64,000 nucleotides of DNA from Cryptomeria japonica (Eukaryota; Streptophyta; Pinopsida; Cupressales; Cupressaceae): the NCBI RefSeq assembly GCF_030272615.1, contig NC_081415.1, positions 372,043,809 to 372,107,808 on the forward strand, read 5' to 3'. The position numbers were made by a program, and so were the translations under genes. The notes beneath the pieces were generated by a model, which saw only the letters and a list, made by a program, of their open reading frames with translations, ran no database searches and was not told where the DNA came from. The number at the start of each line of letters is the position of its first letter. Position 1 is the stretch's first letter. Below, piece after piece: positions 10,608-23,570 of this stretch.

Positions 10608-11660
10608 ATGTCTACTAATTATTTCAGGAAGGACAGACCTAAACTTGATGGAACCAACTATGACATATGGAAGATTAGAATGGAGACACATCTAAATTGC
10701 ATTGGAAAAGACATCTAGGAAGTTACAAAGAATGGTTATATTGCTACTGTACAAGGTCAGGCTAGTCCAACTAACTTGACAAAAGATGAGGAAAATGATT
10801 GCAAAGCAAGAGAAGCACTTTTGAGCGCATTATTAGATCAACAAATCATGGGACTATCAGATAGGTCTACTGCTAAAGCTATTTGGGATCATTTGGAAAC
10901 ACTGAATGAAGGAGATTCCACAGTCAAAATTGCAAAACTTGAAAGCTTCTGAGTCAGGTATGAACATTTGAAAATGGAAGAAGATGAAATGATTTCTGCT
11001 TTTATGGAAAGAGTAAATGAAATTATTTTGGGTATTAAATGTTGCGGAGGAACCTTAAGTGAGGATGAAATTGTTTTTGAAAAGTTTTAAGAGGATTGCC
11101 ACCGGCATATAAAATGAAAGTCACTACTATAAATGAGTTAAGAACAATGCCTAATACATCAGTTACTAGGGATACATTGATTAGGAAACTTTCAGCTTTT
11201 GAAATTGAAGAATTTGGTCATGTTGCTACTATAAAGATAGACTTGGCCTTTAAAGCATCAACATCGTCTGCTCCATCATTTGACAAATCTGATTGGAAAG
11301 CCTTTTATGCAAGAGAAATTGAAGAAAGTAGGAAAGAAAATGAAGAACTTGAAGAACTTGAAGCACTATTTGCAAGGAAAATGCCTAAAGGTCCAGTTGG
11401 AAGTAAGTATGAAGCTAAAGCACCCTTTAAATGTTTTAACTACAATAAGATTGGTCATATGGCTTCAAGATGCCCTGATAGACATGCTAGACTAAGAGAA
11501 GAAGCTAGAAGAACATACAAGCCTAACCCTGAATATTAGAGATACAGATTTAAGAAGAATAAAGACAAATTTTGTTACATTGCTAATGAAGGTGTGACTG
11601 ATGATTCTGATGAAGATCCGACAGACAATGGATGGGTTTTTGTTGCTATAACAGAAGATC
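10608..11660 (+). pseudogene. Copia gag (frameshifted)
   Basis: Starts at ATG 10608 (MSTNYFRKDRPKLDGTNYD), the usual copia gag opening. Breaks: TAG near 10716 where the family has Trp, TGA near 10951, and a one-base loss near 11085 after which the frame (PPAYKMKVTTINELRT) continues from 11096; another TAG at 11537. The nucleic-acid-binding zinc knuckle at about 11434-11475 reads CFNYNKIGHMASRC: the second Cys is Tyr, so the finger is damaged. Gag would form the cytoplasmic particle. Confidence 0.85.
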
Positions 11661-13045
11661 AACTGACACCTACTGCTTAACCGGTAGTACAGGCCCTGGC
11701 AGCTAAAGTTGAAGTAAAGGATGAATGGATCATTGATTCAGGATGCTCACATCATATGACAGGAGACAAAGGTAAATTCTTGAACTTTCAAGAATACAAT
11801 GGAGGCTTAGTGAGATATGGAGATGACAAAGCTTATTCAATCAAAGGTAAGGGTACAATATCTCTTGATGGTAAGCATAACACTGACAATGTCTACTATG
11901 TTGAAGGATTAAAGCATAATCTTTTGAGTGTTGGTCAATTAGTTGAGAAAGGATTTCAGTTACAATTTAAAAATAAAAAATGCAAAATCATGAATAGAAC
12001 TGGTTTGGAAATTGCAACCGGTAATCAGACTATAGGTAATATCTTTCATTTGAATAACAATGAAAAGTTATGCTTAATTTCACATATAGATGAAATTTGG
12101 TTATGGCATAAGAGACTCTGTCATGTAAATTTTGATTGCATGGTAAAGATCAGTACTACTAAGGTAGTTAGAGATTTACCTAAAATTGTCAAACCTCAGA
12201 ATACAATATGTAAGGAATGTCAATTTGGAAAACAAGTTAGAGCTAGTTTCAAAAGTATTCCAAAAAAATCAAATAATGCTCTTGATTTGATTCACACTGA
12301 TTTATGTGGTCCAGCTAGAACTAAAAACTTACAAGGTGATAGATATTTCATGCTAATCATTGATGACTATTTTATAATGTGTTGGGTTACTTTTCTCAGA
12401 GAAAAATCAGAAGCACTTGGAAAGTTCAAATTGTTCAAAGCAATGGTAGAAAATGAAACCGGTAAAAAAATCAAATGTTTAAGATCAGATCGAGGAGGTG
12501 AATTTACATCTAAGGAATTTAATACATTCTATGAAGTGAATGGAATCAGAAGATAGCTATTAGCACCTCGGACACCACAGTAGAATGGAGTTGTTGAAAG
12601 GAAAAACATAACTATCTTGGATGCAGCAAGAAGTATGTTATTAGAAGCAAACCTACCACATGTATATTGGAGAGAAGCAGTCAATACAATGGTCTATACA
12701 TTTAACAAAGTTCACATCAAAGGTAAAACTGGTAAGACCCCTCATGAACTATGGTTTGGTAATACTCCTACTCTTAAGTATTTCAGAATTTTTGGAAGTA
12801 AATGTTATATCAAAAGAGATGAGTATATTGGCAAATTTGATCCTAGAAGCGATGAAGGAATAGTTCTTGGTTATTCATCTAAGAGCAAAGCATATAGATG
12901 TTTTAACAAGAGATTGCAAAAAATTGTTGAAAGTACAAATGTAAAGATTGATGAACAATTCAGAGGAACTTCAAGGTATATAGACTCTAAACCGGCAACA
13001 TAAATTTTGACAAATGAACCTACTCTAAATCCACCAGTATAGAAT
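11661..13045 (+). pseudogene. Copia protease and integrase region
   Basis: Same frame as the rest of the polyprotein. Aspartic protease motif DSG at 11735-11743, followed by SHHMTG. The pre-integrase zinc-binding part has HKRLCHVN and CKECQFGKQ (about 12110-12240). Integrase core: the first Asp lies in IHTDLCGP (near 12295), the second in LRSDRGGEF (near 12483), and Glu in NGVVERKN (near 12595). Stops: TAA near 11678, TAG near 12554 and 12581 (the latter two replace Gln of the R-Q-L...PQQNG stretch), TAA near 13001 and TAG near 13040. Confidence 0.88.
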
Positions 13046-14764
13046 GAAGATCCAGATACCTTGGTATCATCTGAGGATTCCACAGTAATTGAGGAACAAC
13101 AACAAACCAAGACACCCCGGTATGTAAGACTGAATCATTCTAAAGATCAGATAATTGGAAACAAGTTTAAAGGAGTTATGACAAGAGGAAGATTGGAAAA
13201 TGAAGAGGTATGTCTTATTTCTCAAATTGAACCATCATATATTAATGAGGCATGTGAAGATAAATTTTGGATTAAAGCTATGGAAGAAGAATTAGAACAA
13301 ATTGAGAAAAACAACACTTGGACATTATTTCTCCGGCCTAAAGATAAAAATGTAATTGGAACCAAATGGGTATTTAGAAACAAACTTAATGAAGATGGTA
13401 AGGTTGTCAGAAATAAAGCAAGACTAGTGTGTAAGGGGTATTCTCAGAAGGAAGGAGTTGATCACAATGAAACCTTTGCACCAGTAGCTAGAATTGAGGC
13501 AGTCAGATTATTTTTGGCTTTTGCAGCACACAAGAACTACAAAGTTTATCAAATGGATATTAAATGTGCATTTTTGAATGGAGATCTCGAAGAGGAAGTA
13601 TATATTGAAAAACCTGATAGATTTTCTTTGACAAATGACAATGATATGGTTTGTAGGTTAAGAAAAGCTCTATATGGACTAAAACAAGCTCCAAGAGCTT
13701 GGTATGCAATATTGGATAAGTATCTTTTAAAGATTGGTTTTACTAAAGGAAATGCAGACAACAATTTATATTATAAAGTAACTAATGAGGACATCCTGAT
13801 TATAGAAGTATTTGTTGATGATATAATCTTTGGAGGAGAAGATGGATTATGTAAGGAATTTTCTATTAAAATGCAACAAGAATTTGAAATGTCTATGATT
13901 GGAGAAATAAAATTCTTTTTAGGATTGCAAATTTCACAAACTGATAAAGGTATATTGTTGAGTCAATCCAAATACTTAAAAGAGTTACTAAAGAAATTTG
14001 GGCTAGAGAACTCTAAACCGGTAAGCACACCTATGACAACAAATGACAAATTATCACAAAGGGATGAATCTAAACCTATTAATTCAACTAGATACAAATC
14101 TATGATAGGAGGTTTACTGTATTTGACACAAACCGGACTTGATATTATGAATGCAGTATGTATTGTTTCAAGATTTCAAAGTAATCCTAGAGAAAATCAT
14201 GAATCAACAGTAAAAAGGATTTTTCGGTACTTACAAGGCACTATAAATCTTGGATTATGGTATCCTAGAGATGAAAACTTTGAATTATGTGCATACACAG
14301 ATGCAAATTGGGCAGGAGATGTGGATGATAGAAAAAGCACCACCGACGGAGCATTCTTTCTTGGAAACAAACTAGTTTCTTGGTTGAGTAAGAAACAAAG
14401 TTGTACATCTTTATCAATAGCAGAATCAGAATATGTTGCAGCAACAACTAACTGTACATAGGTACTATGGCTTAAGAAAATGTTGAAAGACATAAAGGTA
14501 AAATGCAAGGAACCTATTACTATCTATTGTAATAACACTGCAACAATTGATATATCTAAGAATCCGGTATTACATTCTAAAACCAAACATGTTTCTATCA
14601 AATTGAATTTTCTAAAGGAAAATGTTGAAGCAAAGGAGATAAAACTGGTTTATGTGAATACTAAAGAGCAGATTGCAGATATTTTCACTAGACCTTTGCC
14701 TAAGGAGACTTTTGAATATCTCAGAGATCAGCTTGGAGTCATACCACCACCGGTAGAGACTTAG
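13046..14764 (+). pseudogene. Copia reverse transcriptase and RNase H
   Basis: The longest surviving part; a frame of 466 codons from 13061 to 14461. RT landmarks are [43 protein letters not shown] and the catalytic FVDDIIFGG near 13812. RNase H landmarks are YTDANWAGD (about 14294), SKKQS and [13 protein letters not shown] at 14459-14461 replaces the Gln of the usual CTQ-LWL phrase; reading resumes to TAG 14762-14764 through TKHVSIK and IADIFTRPLP. It would copy genomic RNA into cDNA. Confidence 0.9.
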
Positions 14765-15164
14765 ATAGTAGATGATTGTCATCAATCGACAGAATTAACA
14801 GAGAAATCTTTTATTTTGGTCTTTGATGGGAAACTACTTCTCAGAGGGAGTAGTTGGTATACTGAATTGATTGGTATTTTGTATATGAACTTGGTTTTAT
14901 TGTAACTTTGGCATTTGATGTCAAAGGGGGAGAGATATCTATGGAAAAACACATTATCTTTTGGGGAGAGATTGGTATGAAAATCTTTGAAAAACACACA
15001 TGTTGCTCCCAGGGGGAGAGATTGTTGTTTAGGAGAGATTATTACTCTCTGTATCTATATTTTGATTTTTGGTTATAATCTTTTTGGAGATTGTTGGTTT
15101 TTGTATTTGGCATTTCTATTTTGGCACTTTGATGGTTTTTCCATCTTGTGTTGCCATCAATGCC
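14765..15164 (+). other. Copia post-pol non-coding segment
   Basis: No frame. It contains three purine-rich GGGGGAGAG phrases (near 14926, 15012 and the true PPT at 15165), a feature of many plant copia elements. Confidence 0.6.
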
Positions 15165-15176
15165 AAAGGGGGAGAT
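15165..15176 (+). other. Copia polypurine tract
   Basis: AAAGGGGGAGAT immediately before the 3' LTR; it primes plus-strand cDNA synthesis. Confidence 0.85.
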
Positions 15177-16233
15177 TGTTGGTATTTTGGTATGGTTTTG
15201 TCATTGATGTCAACACCTACTAAAATCTTATCAACTCTGACTTTGGAGATCCAGCAGCATTCACCTGCAAGCAAGTAACTATTGCACAGTTACTAGTATT
15301 TGGTACACCGACAAGATATAATGATCACCGGCACTTGGAATGGCATGGAAGACACATGGTTATGTCGAAGACATCATTTGGACATCTTGTCCTAAATTTT
15401 TGTTCATTGGTATATTCATAGTTGCATATTTGTTGTTATCGATAAATAGGTCTAGGGTTACACTGGCAGGTTTATCTTTTCCAGATCAACATGGCACACT
15501 ATGGAGATGATTAATTATTGTTGTAAATGCATTAAGCCGACATGTTCAATCGGTTATTGCATCAGATATTATATTGTTTGTAAAATGTTTTTATTGTAAT
15601 ATCTTGTAGAGCCGACCTACTAAAATTGGTCTTAGGTTATGATATAAATGTAAGATCTTATTTGTAAGATCAAGTGTGGAATGCGAAAAAGGATTGTGTG
15701 AAGGTATATGCGAGATTAAGAAGAGTATACATATAGACATCATTTGAAGGTGAAGCTAGGTTTTTGTGAAAGCATATCAACATTACACCGGTATCGAATC
15801 CAACATATGAAGATGCTATTTTGTGCAGTACATTCTTATTGGATTTAACCATCCAACAGTAGTCAGTGTGACTCCCATTTTGTGATTGAGCAATGAGCTC
15901 TAGGCTGTTGGCCTTTCTACATGTGCAGACCCCATTTATGTACACTTACTATCTGTAGTAGTATCATCTGATTGTGGGTAAGGTTTCCCAATGTGGTTTT
16001 CCCCCTTATAGGGTTTCCACATACACATATTGGTGTTATGTGTTGTGGATAACTTTGTGTTTATGTTTCATGTAATAATCCTTACCGGTATAGCAATTAA
16101 CTGTTAAAACTGTCTACCAGCATATTAACTGGTTGACTGGTATTAAGCATTAAATTGGTTAAGTTGTTTTTGGTTTAAATTTATTTGACAACTGATTCAC
16201 CCCCCCCCTCTCAGTTGTCTCTGGGACCTAACA
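15177..16233 (+). repeat. Copia 3' LTR (1057 bp)
   Basis: Direct repeat of 9497-10551, starting TGTTGGTATTTTGG and ending CCTAACA, flanked by target copy gtcaa at 16234-16238. Confidence 0.92.
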
Positions 16234-18525
16234 GTCAACTGTAGTTTCAAGGTGTGCAAACCCTGAGGATTTCTTCAATGGCATGTTTAGAAAGAGGGCA
16301 GTATGTAAAAGTAAGCCTCACCAATTTCAATTTCCTGAAGATTTAATTAGAAATGAATTCAGCTTAGATGAGTAGGAATTAAGAAAGGAGAAGTGGGTTG
16401 CATACAAAAGAGGACTTGATTTTATTCATCAATTTGATTCTAGCTATGACCCTCTTTCTAGTTTTACCCCTTTTGAAGAGAAGGTTAAATTCTTAATTCT
16501 TTATTTTGAAGACCTAACGCAAACCCTGAAAGAAAAAAGGGAGGCTATAATGCAAAATGATCCTGATAGGGCTAAATTGGTCTTAGCTAAGCCTGCCTTT
16601 GCTAAGGCTATCCCACCTTGTAATTATATGATGCATAAAAAATCTAAATATACTGTGATGATGCCAGTGACAAGTGATCCTTCCACTTCAAGAGGAAAAA
16701 GGGCCATTGAAGATGTCATTGATATTCAAGATTCCCCTAAAAGGCAAAGAGTAGGGAAGGAAGTTGAAACTGATGAGCCTCAATACTCTCCATCTCAATC
16801 CCCTATTCACATAGGAGATGAGCAAGCAGTGGCCGAACAATTTCTACAGTTAGGGAGTCTTGGTGAAATTGCATACACCTATGATGAGACCCAAGAGGGA
16901 ATGCCGGAAGAGCCACCTAGTGCTGAAATGAATATAACTGATGGTGAGCTAAAGGGAAAGGAATTAGACCTCACTATCAAACAAGCTAGTGAAGAGTTTC
17001 TAGCTAACACCAATTTTATCACAACAGGGGCTTTCACGCAATTTGTATGGAAACAGAACATTGAACAATTCAAGGCTAGATGTGAAAAGAGAATGAGTGA
17101 GTAGCCTCACAAAGATACAAATTCAGTGGAAGAAGAGGTTAAACAAGAAATGATGGTTGAATTCAAAGCTATCACTCCTGAAGCTGGAAGAGAGATGGTG
17201 TCAAAGGCTGGTGTTCTAATCCTCCCTAAATGGGATATAGTAGATGCATTGGTTCTTGAAGAAGTTAGAAAAGAAACTAAGCCAATGAAGGGAGTGACAT
17301 TTAGCAAAGATAATGCTTCTCTGGTCATGTGGTCCCTCAAGAGGGATGAAAGTAGAAGAAGGAAAGATACCTCAGGATCTAATCTTCTAGGAGGTATGAT
17401 AGTACAAAGAGTCCAGGATACAGGGGTGGTAGAAGCTTCCAGTACAGTCTTAGAAACTGCAAAGTTTAATGTGGCAGTAGCAGAGAAAGAAGCAAAGGAA
17501 AAAGCTGATCTCCAAGTCAAGTTGGAGACAATTTTAAAGGCTTATAATGAAGCCAAAAAGGAGGTAGCCAACAGGGATACTATTATTGCTAGACTTCAGA
17601 ATCAGTAGGACAACACCAAGGAGGTGAGTCCTCTACCCTGGCAATCTCTTCTTCTCCAGCAAGACCTCCACCTACTAGTCCTATTATAGAATTCCCCCCT
17701 TCTCCTATGCCTTCTGGTTTTCAACCAGCTGAGACTTTTCAACATGAGTTGGAAAAAATGAAACAGGCTCAAGCCTTATTTGCAAGTAAGTATGAAGAGA
17801 AGGTAAAGGCCACCATTTTGAGTTTTGCTGATATAGTAGAGGCCCCCACTTTGCACACTAATATGAAAAGAATTTTAGACACTTTGTGTGAGTTAAATGA
17901 GGACAAGGCTATTTTAGAGCCTATTTTGAATAAGTGGATGCCAAGAGAAGTGGATTTAGAAGTTATGTGTGCATCCTATGATGAAGCAGGATCTGATGTT
18001 ACTATCAAATCCACATGTGAGTTGGCAAAAGGTTTGACCAAGTTAGCAGAAGGAAGAGCCAATGTAGAGAGGAAAGCTAACTTGTACAGGAAAGAATATA
18101 TTGAGCATAAATTTGAATTATTTCCTGGGGGTTTTGTCAGCCAAAATCAGTTGAAGGACAAACAGGTATGGCTTGATGAGCTTGGAGCTAATTTGTCTTT
18201 GAGGGTAAATGAAATTGTTAACAAAGATGACACCACTCTATTTGTTAAAACAATTGAGGAGATAGAAAAGATAAAATCACATTACAGTTTTTTGGAATCA
18301 GAGGTGAGGAAAATAAGAAACTCTTGGAAAAGGTTACTTAAGTTAGAGAAAAAGATTGTTGGCTACTCATGGCCTACTGATGATGTGTTCCAAGAGTGGA
18401 CCAAAAGGTATGCGGTGCAAGAGGAAGATGTTCCAGAATAGTTGGAAGATGCTCCAGGATAGTTAGAAGATGTTGCAGAAGAGTTACCAACTGAAAAGGC
18501 CATTGAGACAGAAAAAGACTTGTAA
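16234..18525 (+). pseudogene. Unknown family ORF2 of unit 2, 3' part (after copia insertion)
   Basis: The frame resumes as TVVSRCANPEDFFNGMF, with stops near 16372 (TAG) and 17103 (TAG). It shifts once near 17606 and then continues through a Pro/Ser-rich hinge (about 17640-17720) to TAA 18523-18525, with two more TAGs at 18439 and 18463 inside a short repeated acidic phrase. The last 260 codons are charged and helical. ORF2 is therefore about 1000 codons without the copia element. Conserved phrases with unit 1 are FPEDLIRNE, EFLANTNFI and SKAGVLILPKWDIVDALV. Function is unknown. Confidence 0.65.
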
Positions 18526-19541
18526 CTGCTTCTTGAAAGAAGCTATGGTTGTAACTAATTTTCCTTAGGGATGTCTGAAGCTTGCATGCATCCATAATGT
18601 TATAAATAGATACCAGGACAGAGGAAAAATAATCACAAGAATTTGTAAAGAAACTCTGCAGAAATTTATCTGTGTTTTTTCTAGTGTTTCACAGAAAACT
18701 ATCTAAGTTTTGTAAGATTTTCCAAATTGAATATAAATATACAGACCATTAACTTTGATCCTAAAATTTGTGTTGTCTTCTGGTATGCTTTCAAATATTT
18801 TACTGGTTTCATTTGGGTAATTTAGGGTTATTTCAATTGAACAGCAAAGAAAGACACTGGTCATCTATAAAATACAATTCATCAATTCACATTTCATTTT
18901 AAAGCAATAGGGGTAGCTGAGTAGGAAATATAGAGTAGACTATAAATAGTGTATATACATAAATTTCAAGCACAGAAATCAAATAATTTGTACAACAACA
19001 ATCTTGAACTCATCTGCTATATCTCCATCCTAGCAATTTATGCCATTCTGAGATGCATTAGGTTAGTCTCAGTCACTAGAACACAATTTGCAACATGCAT
19101 TAGGAGTTGTCCTCCTTACAAATAGTCCAACATTAAAAAGGTATTATCAAAGCTACAACCACAATTCAAAGAGGAAGCTTACAAAGATAGGACAAAGCTA
19201 GGTACAGTAATAAGTCAAGGCAAATTCATAGTTGAAACTCAGTCCAAAATAGTGAAGAAGTGCAACAAATGACATGAGAAGTCTAAAGAAGTATTATAGC
19301 AATCATGAGTCAAGGATTAATGAAGAGATTTTTTGCATCCATGATACAATCCTTAAAAGCATCCTTGACACAATCTCAAACACACTTTTTACCGTTCTCT
19401 TGGTGATTTTGCCCAATTGTGTATGTCTTGCTTATGTATGAAAATGGCATTTTGTAGCTTTGCACCGACCATGTATTTGAGATGTCTTTGATTTAGATAT
19501 GGAATGAGCTTAGTCGTAGAGTGAGACTAGGGAGTTGGACC
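18526..19541. other. 3' flank of unknown unit 2, no gene seen
   Basis: AT-rich, non-coding sequence between ORF2 and the 3' block. TATAAATAG occurs at about 18601. No RNA gene was recognised. Confidence 0.4.
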
Positions 19542-19585
19542 ATCTCAACCATGGTGCGCCTACATATGTATATAGTTTTGTGTAT
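19542..19585 (+). repeat. 3' block of unknown unit, copy 2
   Basis: Matches 5278-5321 with about four differences. It lies about 1 kb after ORF2 of unit 2. Confidence 0.6.
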
Positions 19586-19628
19586 TCATTAAAGATTTTC
19601 ATTTAATTTTAATCAACTAAAGAGAAAT

Positions 19629-19718
19629 ATTCATGACTTACAAGTAATAAAGAAACTTACAAGGATGAGGCATATTCATTACTTACAAGTAATAAAAAAA
19701 CTTACAAGGATGAGGCAT
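19629..19718. repeat. 45-bp tandem duplication
   Basis: Two direct copies of a 45-bp unit starting ATTCAT(G/T)ACTTACAAG and ending GGATGAGGCAT, with two differences, followed by a partial third (ATTCATAACTT). Next to it, the minus strand reads CACTACAAAAG at about 19726-19736, which resembles a CACTA-type end. Confidence 0.8.
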
Positions 19719-20265
19719 ATTCATAACTTTTGTAGTGGTACCTTGGATATCAACACCAGAAGCAACTCATATTGTTCATGTACAGACAAGACAATATGGG
19801 AGTTCATTATACCCAGAAACTTGTGGTGTTGTTGTTCATGTTGGCTCCACTTGCACCCTGCAATTAAGATTCAATATACATTATTCAATAAGATTAATTG
19901 TGCAACATAATGAAATATTGAAAAGTGTGTTACCTTGTTGAGCTTCGCTTAGTTTCAAGAATAGTTTAATATTCTCTACTTAACAGGGCCAACCACATGA
20001 AGGTGGAAGCTCATTTGCGCCCCCCCCCCCCCCTTAACATCACTCTAAATTCCCTGTTAAAATCTTATAACATTCATTCATTAATTCTTTCTACCATTAA
20101 TAAAATATAGCATTCATTCATTAACACATAACATTGATTAACATTAATTAACATGCAACATTCATCAATATTAATTAACACATATCATGCATAACCATTA
20201 ATTAGCACATAATTACATTCACTAACACATAAAAATCAGTCATTATCAAATAAGTTACATTACAA
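19719..20265. other. Intergenic with a 14-C run
   Basis: A homopolymer of 14 C lies at 20020-20033, followed by an AT-rich stretch with repeated TTCATTAA-type words. No gene was seen. It precedes the 3' end of the minus-strand CACTA gene. Confidence 0.5.
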
Positions 20266-23138
20266 TCATTTCTTTCTTTGTTTTTTCTTTGAAGCTATGG
20301 AAAGACTAAGTGGAACATCGGTTTCTTCATCATTTCCCCCCTCTGCAGATGTTCCGCCAACTGCTCGTGATCTCAATGTATGCCTAGTCCTATACTAAGG
20401 ACGAGGACACTGAAGCAAAGGGGGGTCCTCTGCAATAACAAAGAAATGGGTTAAATTAAAAAAAAAAAAATTATTGTTACAAGTATTTCATTAATTTAGA
20501 GAACATAATTGTTGTGCTCTTTACCTGATGGGGCCACATCATTTTGTGTAGCCTCAACCTCAACATGTTGAACACCCTCTAGATCTGTTGGAGTTGAAAT
20601 ACTAAAGGTTACATTAATGCTGAACACCAATTGTAATTATATTTGTTTAAAGCAATAACAGTGGTCCTCTTTACTTGAGTGGGGAACATCATGTTCTTGA
20701 GGTTGTGTACCCAGATCATGATCCACTTGCTCACCACCGACTACATGCTCTAAAATATTAACAAAAAAGGTTACCTTAATTACTACTCTAATTACAAATT
20801 AAGATGTTTAATTGTATTAATAGATAAATAAATAAATTTGAATAGCAAATGAATACCTCCACTACTGGGATGCACATCTGGACCTTCATGTGCAAGTGGT
20901 GTTTCACAATTAGCAGGCTGCATTCCAATGACATGCACATTGTTATCATTGCTTGCTTATTTAAAACAAACATAGTCACTTAATGTTGGAACTCAACATC
21001 AATTATATTATTGGTAAAGTATTCAATTTGAAACAACTTCCATTTACCATATTTACCTGTGTGACGGATGCACTCGAATGTTGTGTATGCCCACTCAATT
21101 CTCGTAGCCAATCAGCCATGACTGAATAGCCTTGCTGGTAGGCAATTCTCTTGTCATCTTCTATGGGCGCTCTATTGAATTCAGAGCCCTGCATTTTTGC
21201 TTGGTACCGTGAATTTTTCTTGCATTGTTTGATAAAAAAAAACATTTGCAGTTTATTAATATTTTGATGCAATATTTCGTTTACATGAGATACTTACAAT
21301 TCGTGCAACAAGTTTCATGTAACCACCAGAGCCGAGTTTGTGTTGCCCGTGCTCTTCTTGCCTTGCCTTGGTTGCCTTTGATGTGTCACTCAGTTTATAA
21401 AAAGATTGAAATATGTTAGATTATATAAATATAAAGAGTAATTAATTAGTACATAATTACATTCTGAATAGTATCATGTACCTTCTTTTGGCGTCTAGTG
21501 GTGTATTTCCTTTTTTCCTTTCAATTATCTGGAATCATGGGGGACGCTCGTACTTTAGGTTCCTCTCCAAATGGGTCATGTGTTGGTCCCTCACATACTT
21601 TAGATATGTGCCAGCTTTTTCAAGGAGCTCGGTTTTGTCAAAGATGTCATTTCCAAACCACTCAACCATTTGGTTTGTCAATTCATCTTTTAACCTTTTT
21701 TCTTGGTCATTCCACCTTTTAAAGCAAAAACAAACCTGTTAGATTCAGAAATGAATTGAAGCTACATTTATTACACTTCAAGAAATGGATCAAAGGTAAA
21801 CTATTCCAGCAATGATATGAAACCAAAAGTGGATAAGGGTTAGTTCACATATGATGTACCACCTTTTAGGTATGGTGGGCTCAAATATCTGCAATGCAAT
21901 GTCACTAAGATGTTTATAGAAAATATCATTGCCTGCAAAAAATTCAAGGGATCATTATTCCAAAATGAGTGAACATAAAGTAAATTACAATTAGAGTATA
22001 TATAATAATAATTTTAAAGTACCTGGAACCTTTTGTATCATCAAGGGAAGCATTTCTTCATCGCTCAGCACCAATGTGGTCTGCAACGTTCTCGTACTAG
22101 CAATGCGAGAAGATCCAGGAAATGATGGTATGTTATCAGTAGTAGTCGCCTCTGGCACATCCTCATGTGCATCTCCTCCTGCAAAAAATGAATCCACTAT
22201 GAAATGGCATTAGAATTCAAGAAAGAATGCTTGAAGGGAAATAAACACATGACAGAAGATAGAGCAAAAGAAGGATCTACCAACAGTGGGTGGGACAATA
22301 TGACATGCACTAGAGGATGTGTGCATGCTACGTGTTGTCGACATCATAGTTAGCAATACAGGTGAGGGTGACCTCTGATGAGGCAGCGACGACATTTGCA
22401 TAGTAACATTGACAACACCTAAAGAATAATACATTAAATATATGAAAAGTGCAAGAATTGTAAACAAGGATGAACCTTTATTTTAAAAATTGACAGTATC
22501 AAGTATGATGTGTTTTGGGTACTCAAAGTGATAAGCCAAGCAAGTGATAATACAAGAAAATCATCATCACCTGAAGATCCCACAACACCCTGATCATGGG
22601 AATGACTTTCATGAGGGCAGATAAATTGCTGTAAAAATAATGCGTACATATTTTAGTTAATGACTTAAAAGAGAATAAAATATAAACCATTATTGAACTT
22701 TTGTTATAATTAAAGCTTTCATTACTACTTACTTGCAAGTTTTCTATTGTCTTATACAATAATTCCACCCTCTGTCGTATATCATCAATGGTAGGAAGCA
22801 CGACTACCAAAGAAACAATCTCTTTTCTAATTTTTATGAGAGGAATTTTAAAGAATTTCACAAGGTCCGTGGGATCTTCAAGGTCATCATTGTTTAACCC
22901 TAACAATTCCACATCCATAGAAAGGTGCTCAGGTACTGCAACTCCCTTTCCCTTTCCCCGAACATCCGTCTGTGTCAAGAATATCATTAACAATTACAAA
23001 ATTAGTATAAATCACTAAAAAAAAGAACATAATAATGTAACAGTTTGCTTCTATCTAATTTTTACAATTACAATGAGGTTTACCTGCTTGGTAGAAGTGT
23101 CGCAAGCTACATCTCTGTCTATGATATGTGATAGATCC
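20266..23138 (-). CDS. Second CACTA-element gene, TNP1/Transposase_24-like, many exons
   Basis: Minus-strand gene from an ATG near 23138 (MDLSHIIDRDVACDTSTKQ) to TGA 20266-20268. Short coding blocks are bounded by good splice sites: donor GTAAAC after the first exon; exon 22733-22969 ending CTTGCAA then GTAAGT; later exons near 22575-22640, 22275-22420, 22020-22180, 21860-21935, 21500-21725, 21290-21410, 21070-21280, 20850-20945, 20690-20750, 20530-20590 and 20266-20430. The phrase EWFGND, then YVRDQH, LKYERPP and LGSGGYMKLV, resembles the Transposase_24/TNP1 family, which partners TnpD in En/Spm elements. One stop is visible near 21550 and one TAG near 20395 (RP-stop-YRT). Exon edges are by eye; the family name is from pattern memory. 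Confidence 0.6.
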
Positions 23139-23570
23139 ATGTCGGCCTGTGACAAAGAAAAATTATAAAAAACGTTTGCGAAATTACATAGTACACAACA
23201 TGAACAACATGAACTTTGTAGACAAAAAGAGTATTAAATAATAAAAAGATGTTGTCATCAAAATCATTGTAATTTTTTTAATTCCTTACCTTTACTTTAT
23301 GTAGACTATGCAGGATCCTCAACTAAATGGTTGACGATGTCTGTAATCAACGACCTGTTCCCACCAAGGGTGACAACATCACATAGGGACTATACCTGAA
23401 ATCAACACCATCAATTGAGCATCATAAGCATTACTACATTTGTAAGTTGATAAACAATAAATACTTATGTGTCATAAGCATCAGAAGCATCACATGATGT
23501 GTCATCATATATGTAATTGAGCATCACAATTAGCATCACATATCATGTGTCATCATAAACATGTAATCCA

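Larger units (their letters stand above)
9497..16233 (+). mobile_element. Ty1/copia LTR retrotransposon, complete but decayed
   Basis: A 6737-bp element in the order LTR (9497-10551), PBS, gag, PR, IN, RT, RNase H, PPT, LTR (15177-16233). Domain order PR-IN-RT-RH defines copia. Both LTRs start TGTTGG and end CCTAACA. Flanks are gtcat (9492-9496) and gtcaa (16234-16238), a 5-bp target duplication with one mismatch. It lies inside the ORF2 of the unknown unit, same strand. It is no longer autonomous: one gag frameshift and several in-frame stops. The copia sublineage was not assigned. Confidence 0.92.

Noticed and set aside
9988..15945. 91-codon minus-strand frame found twice (MYINGVCTCRKA)
   Set aside because: Lies at the same place in both copia LTRs; an antisense frame of LTR sequence without coding signs.
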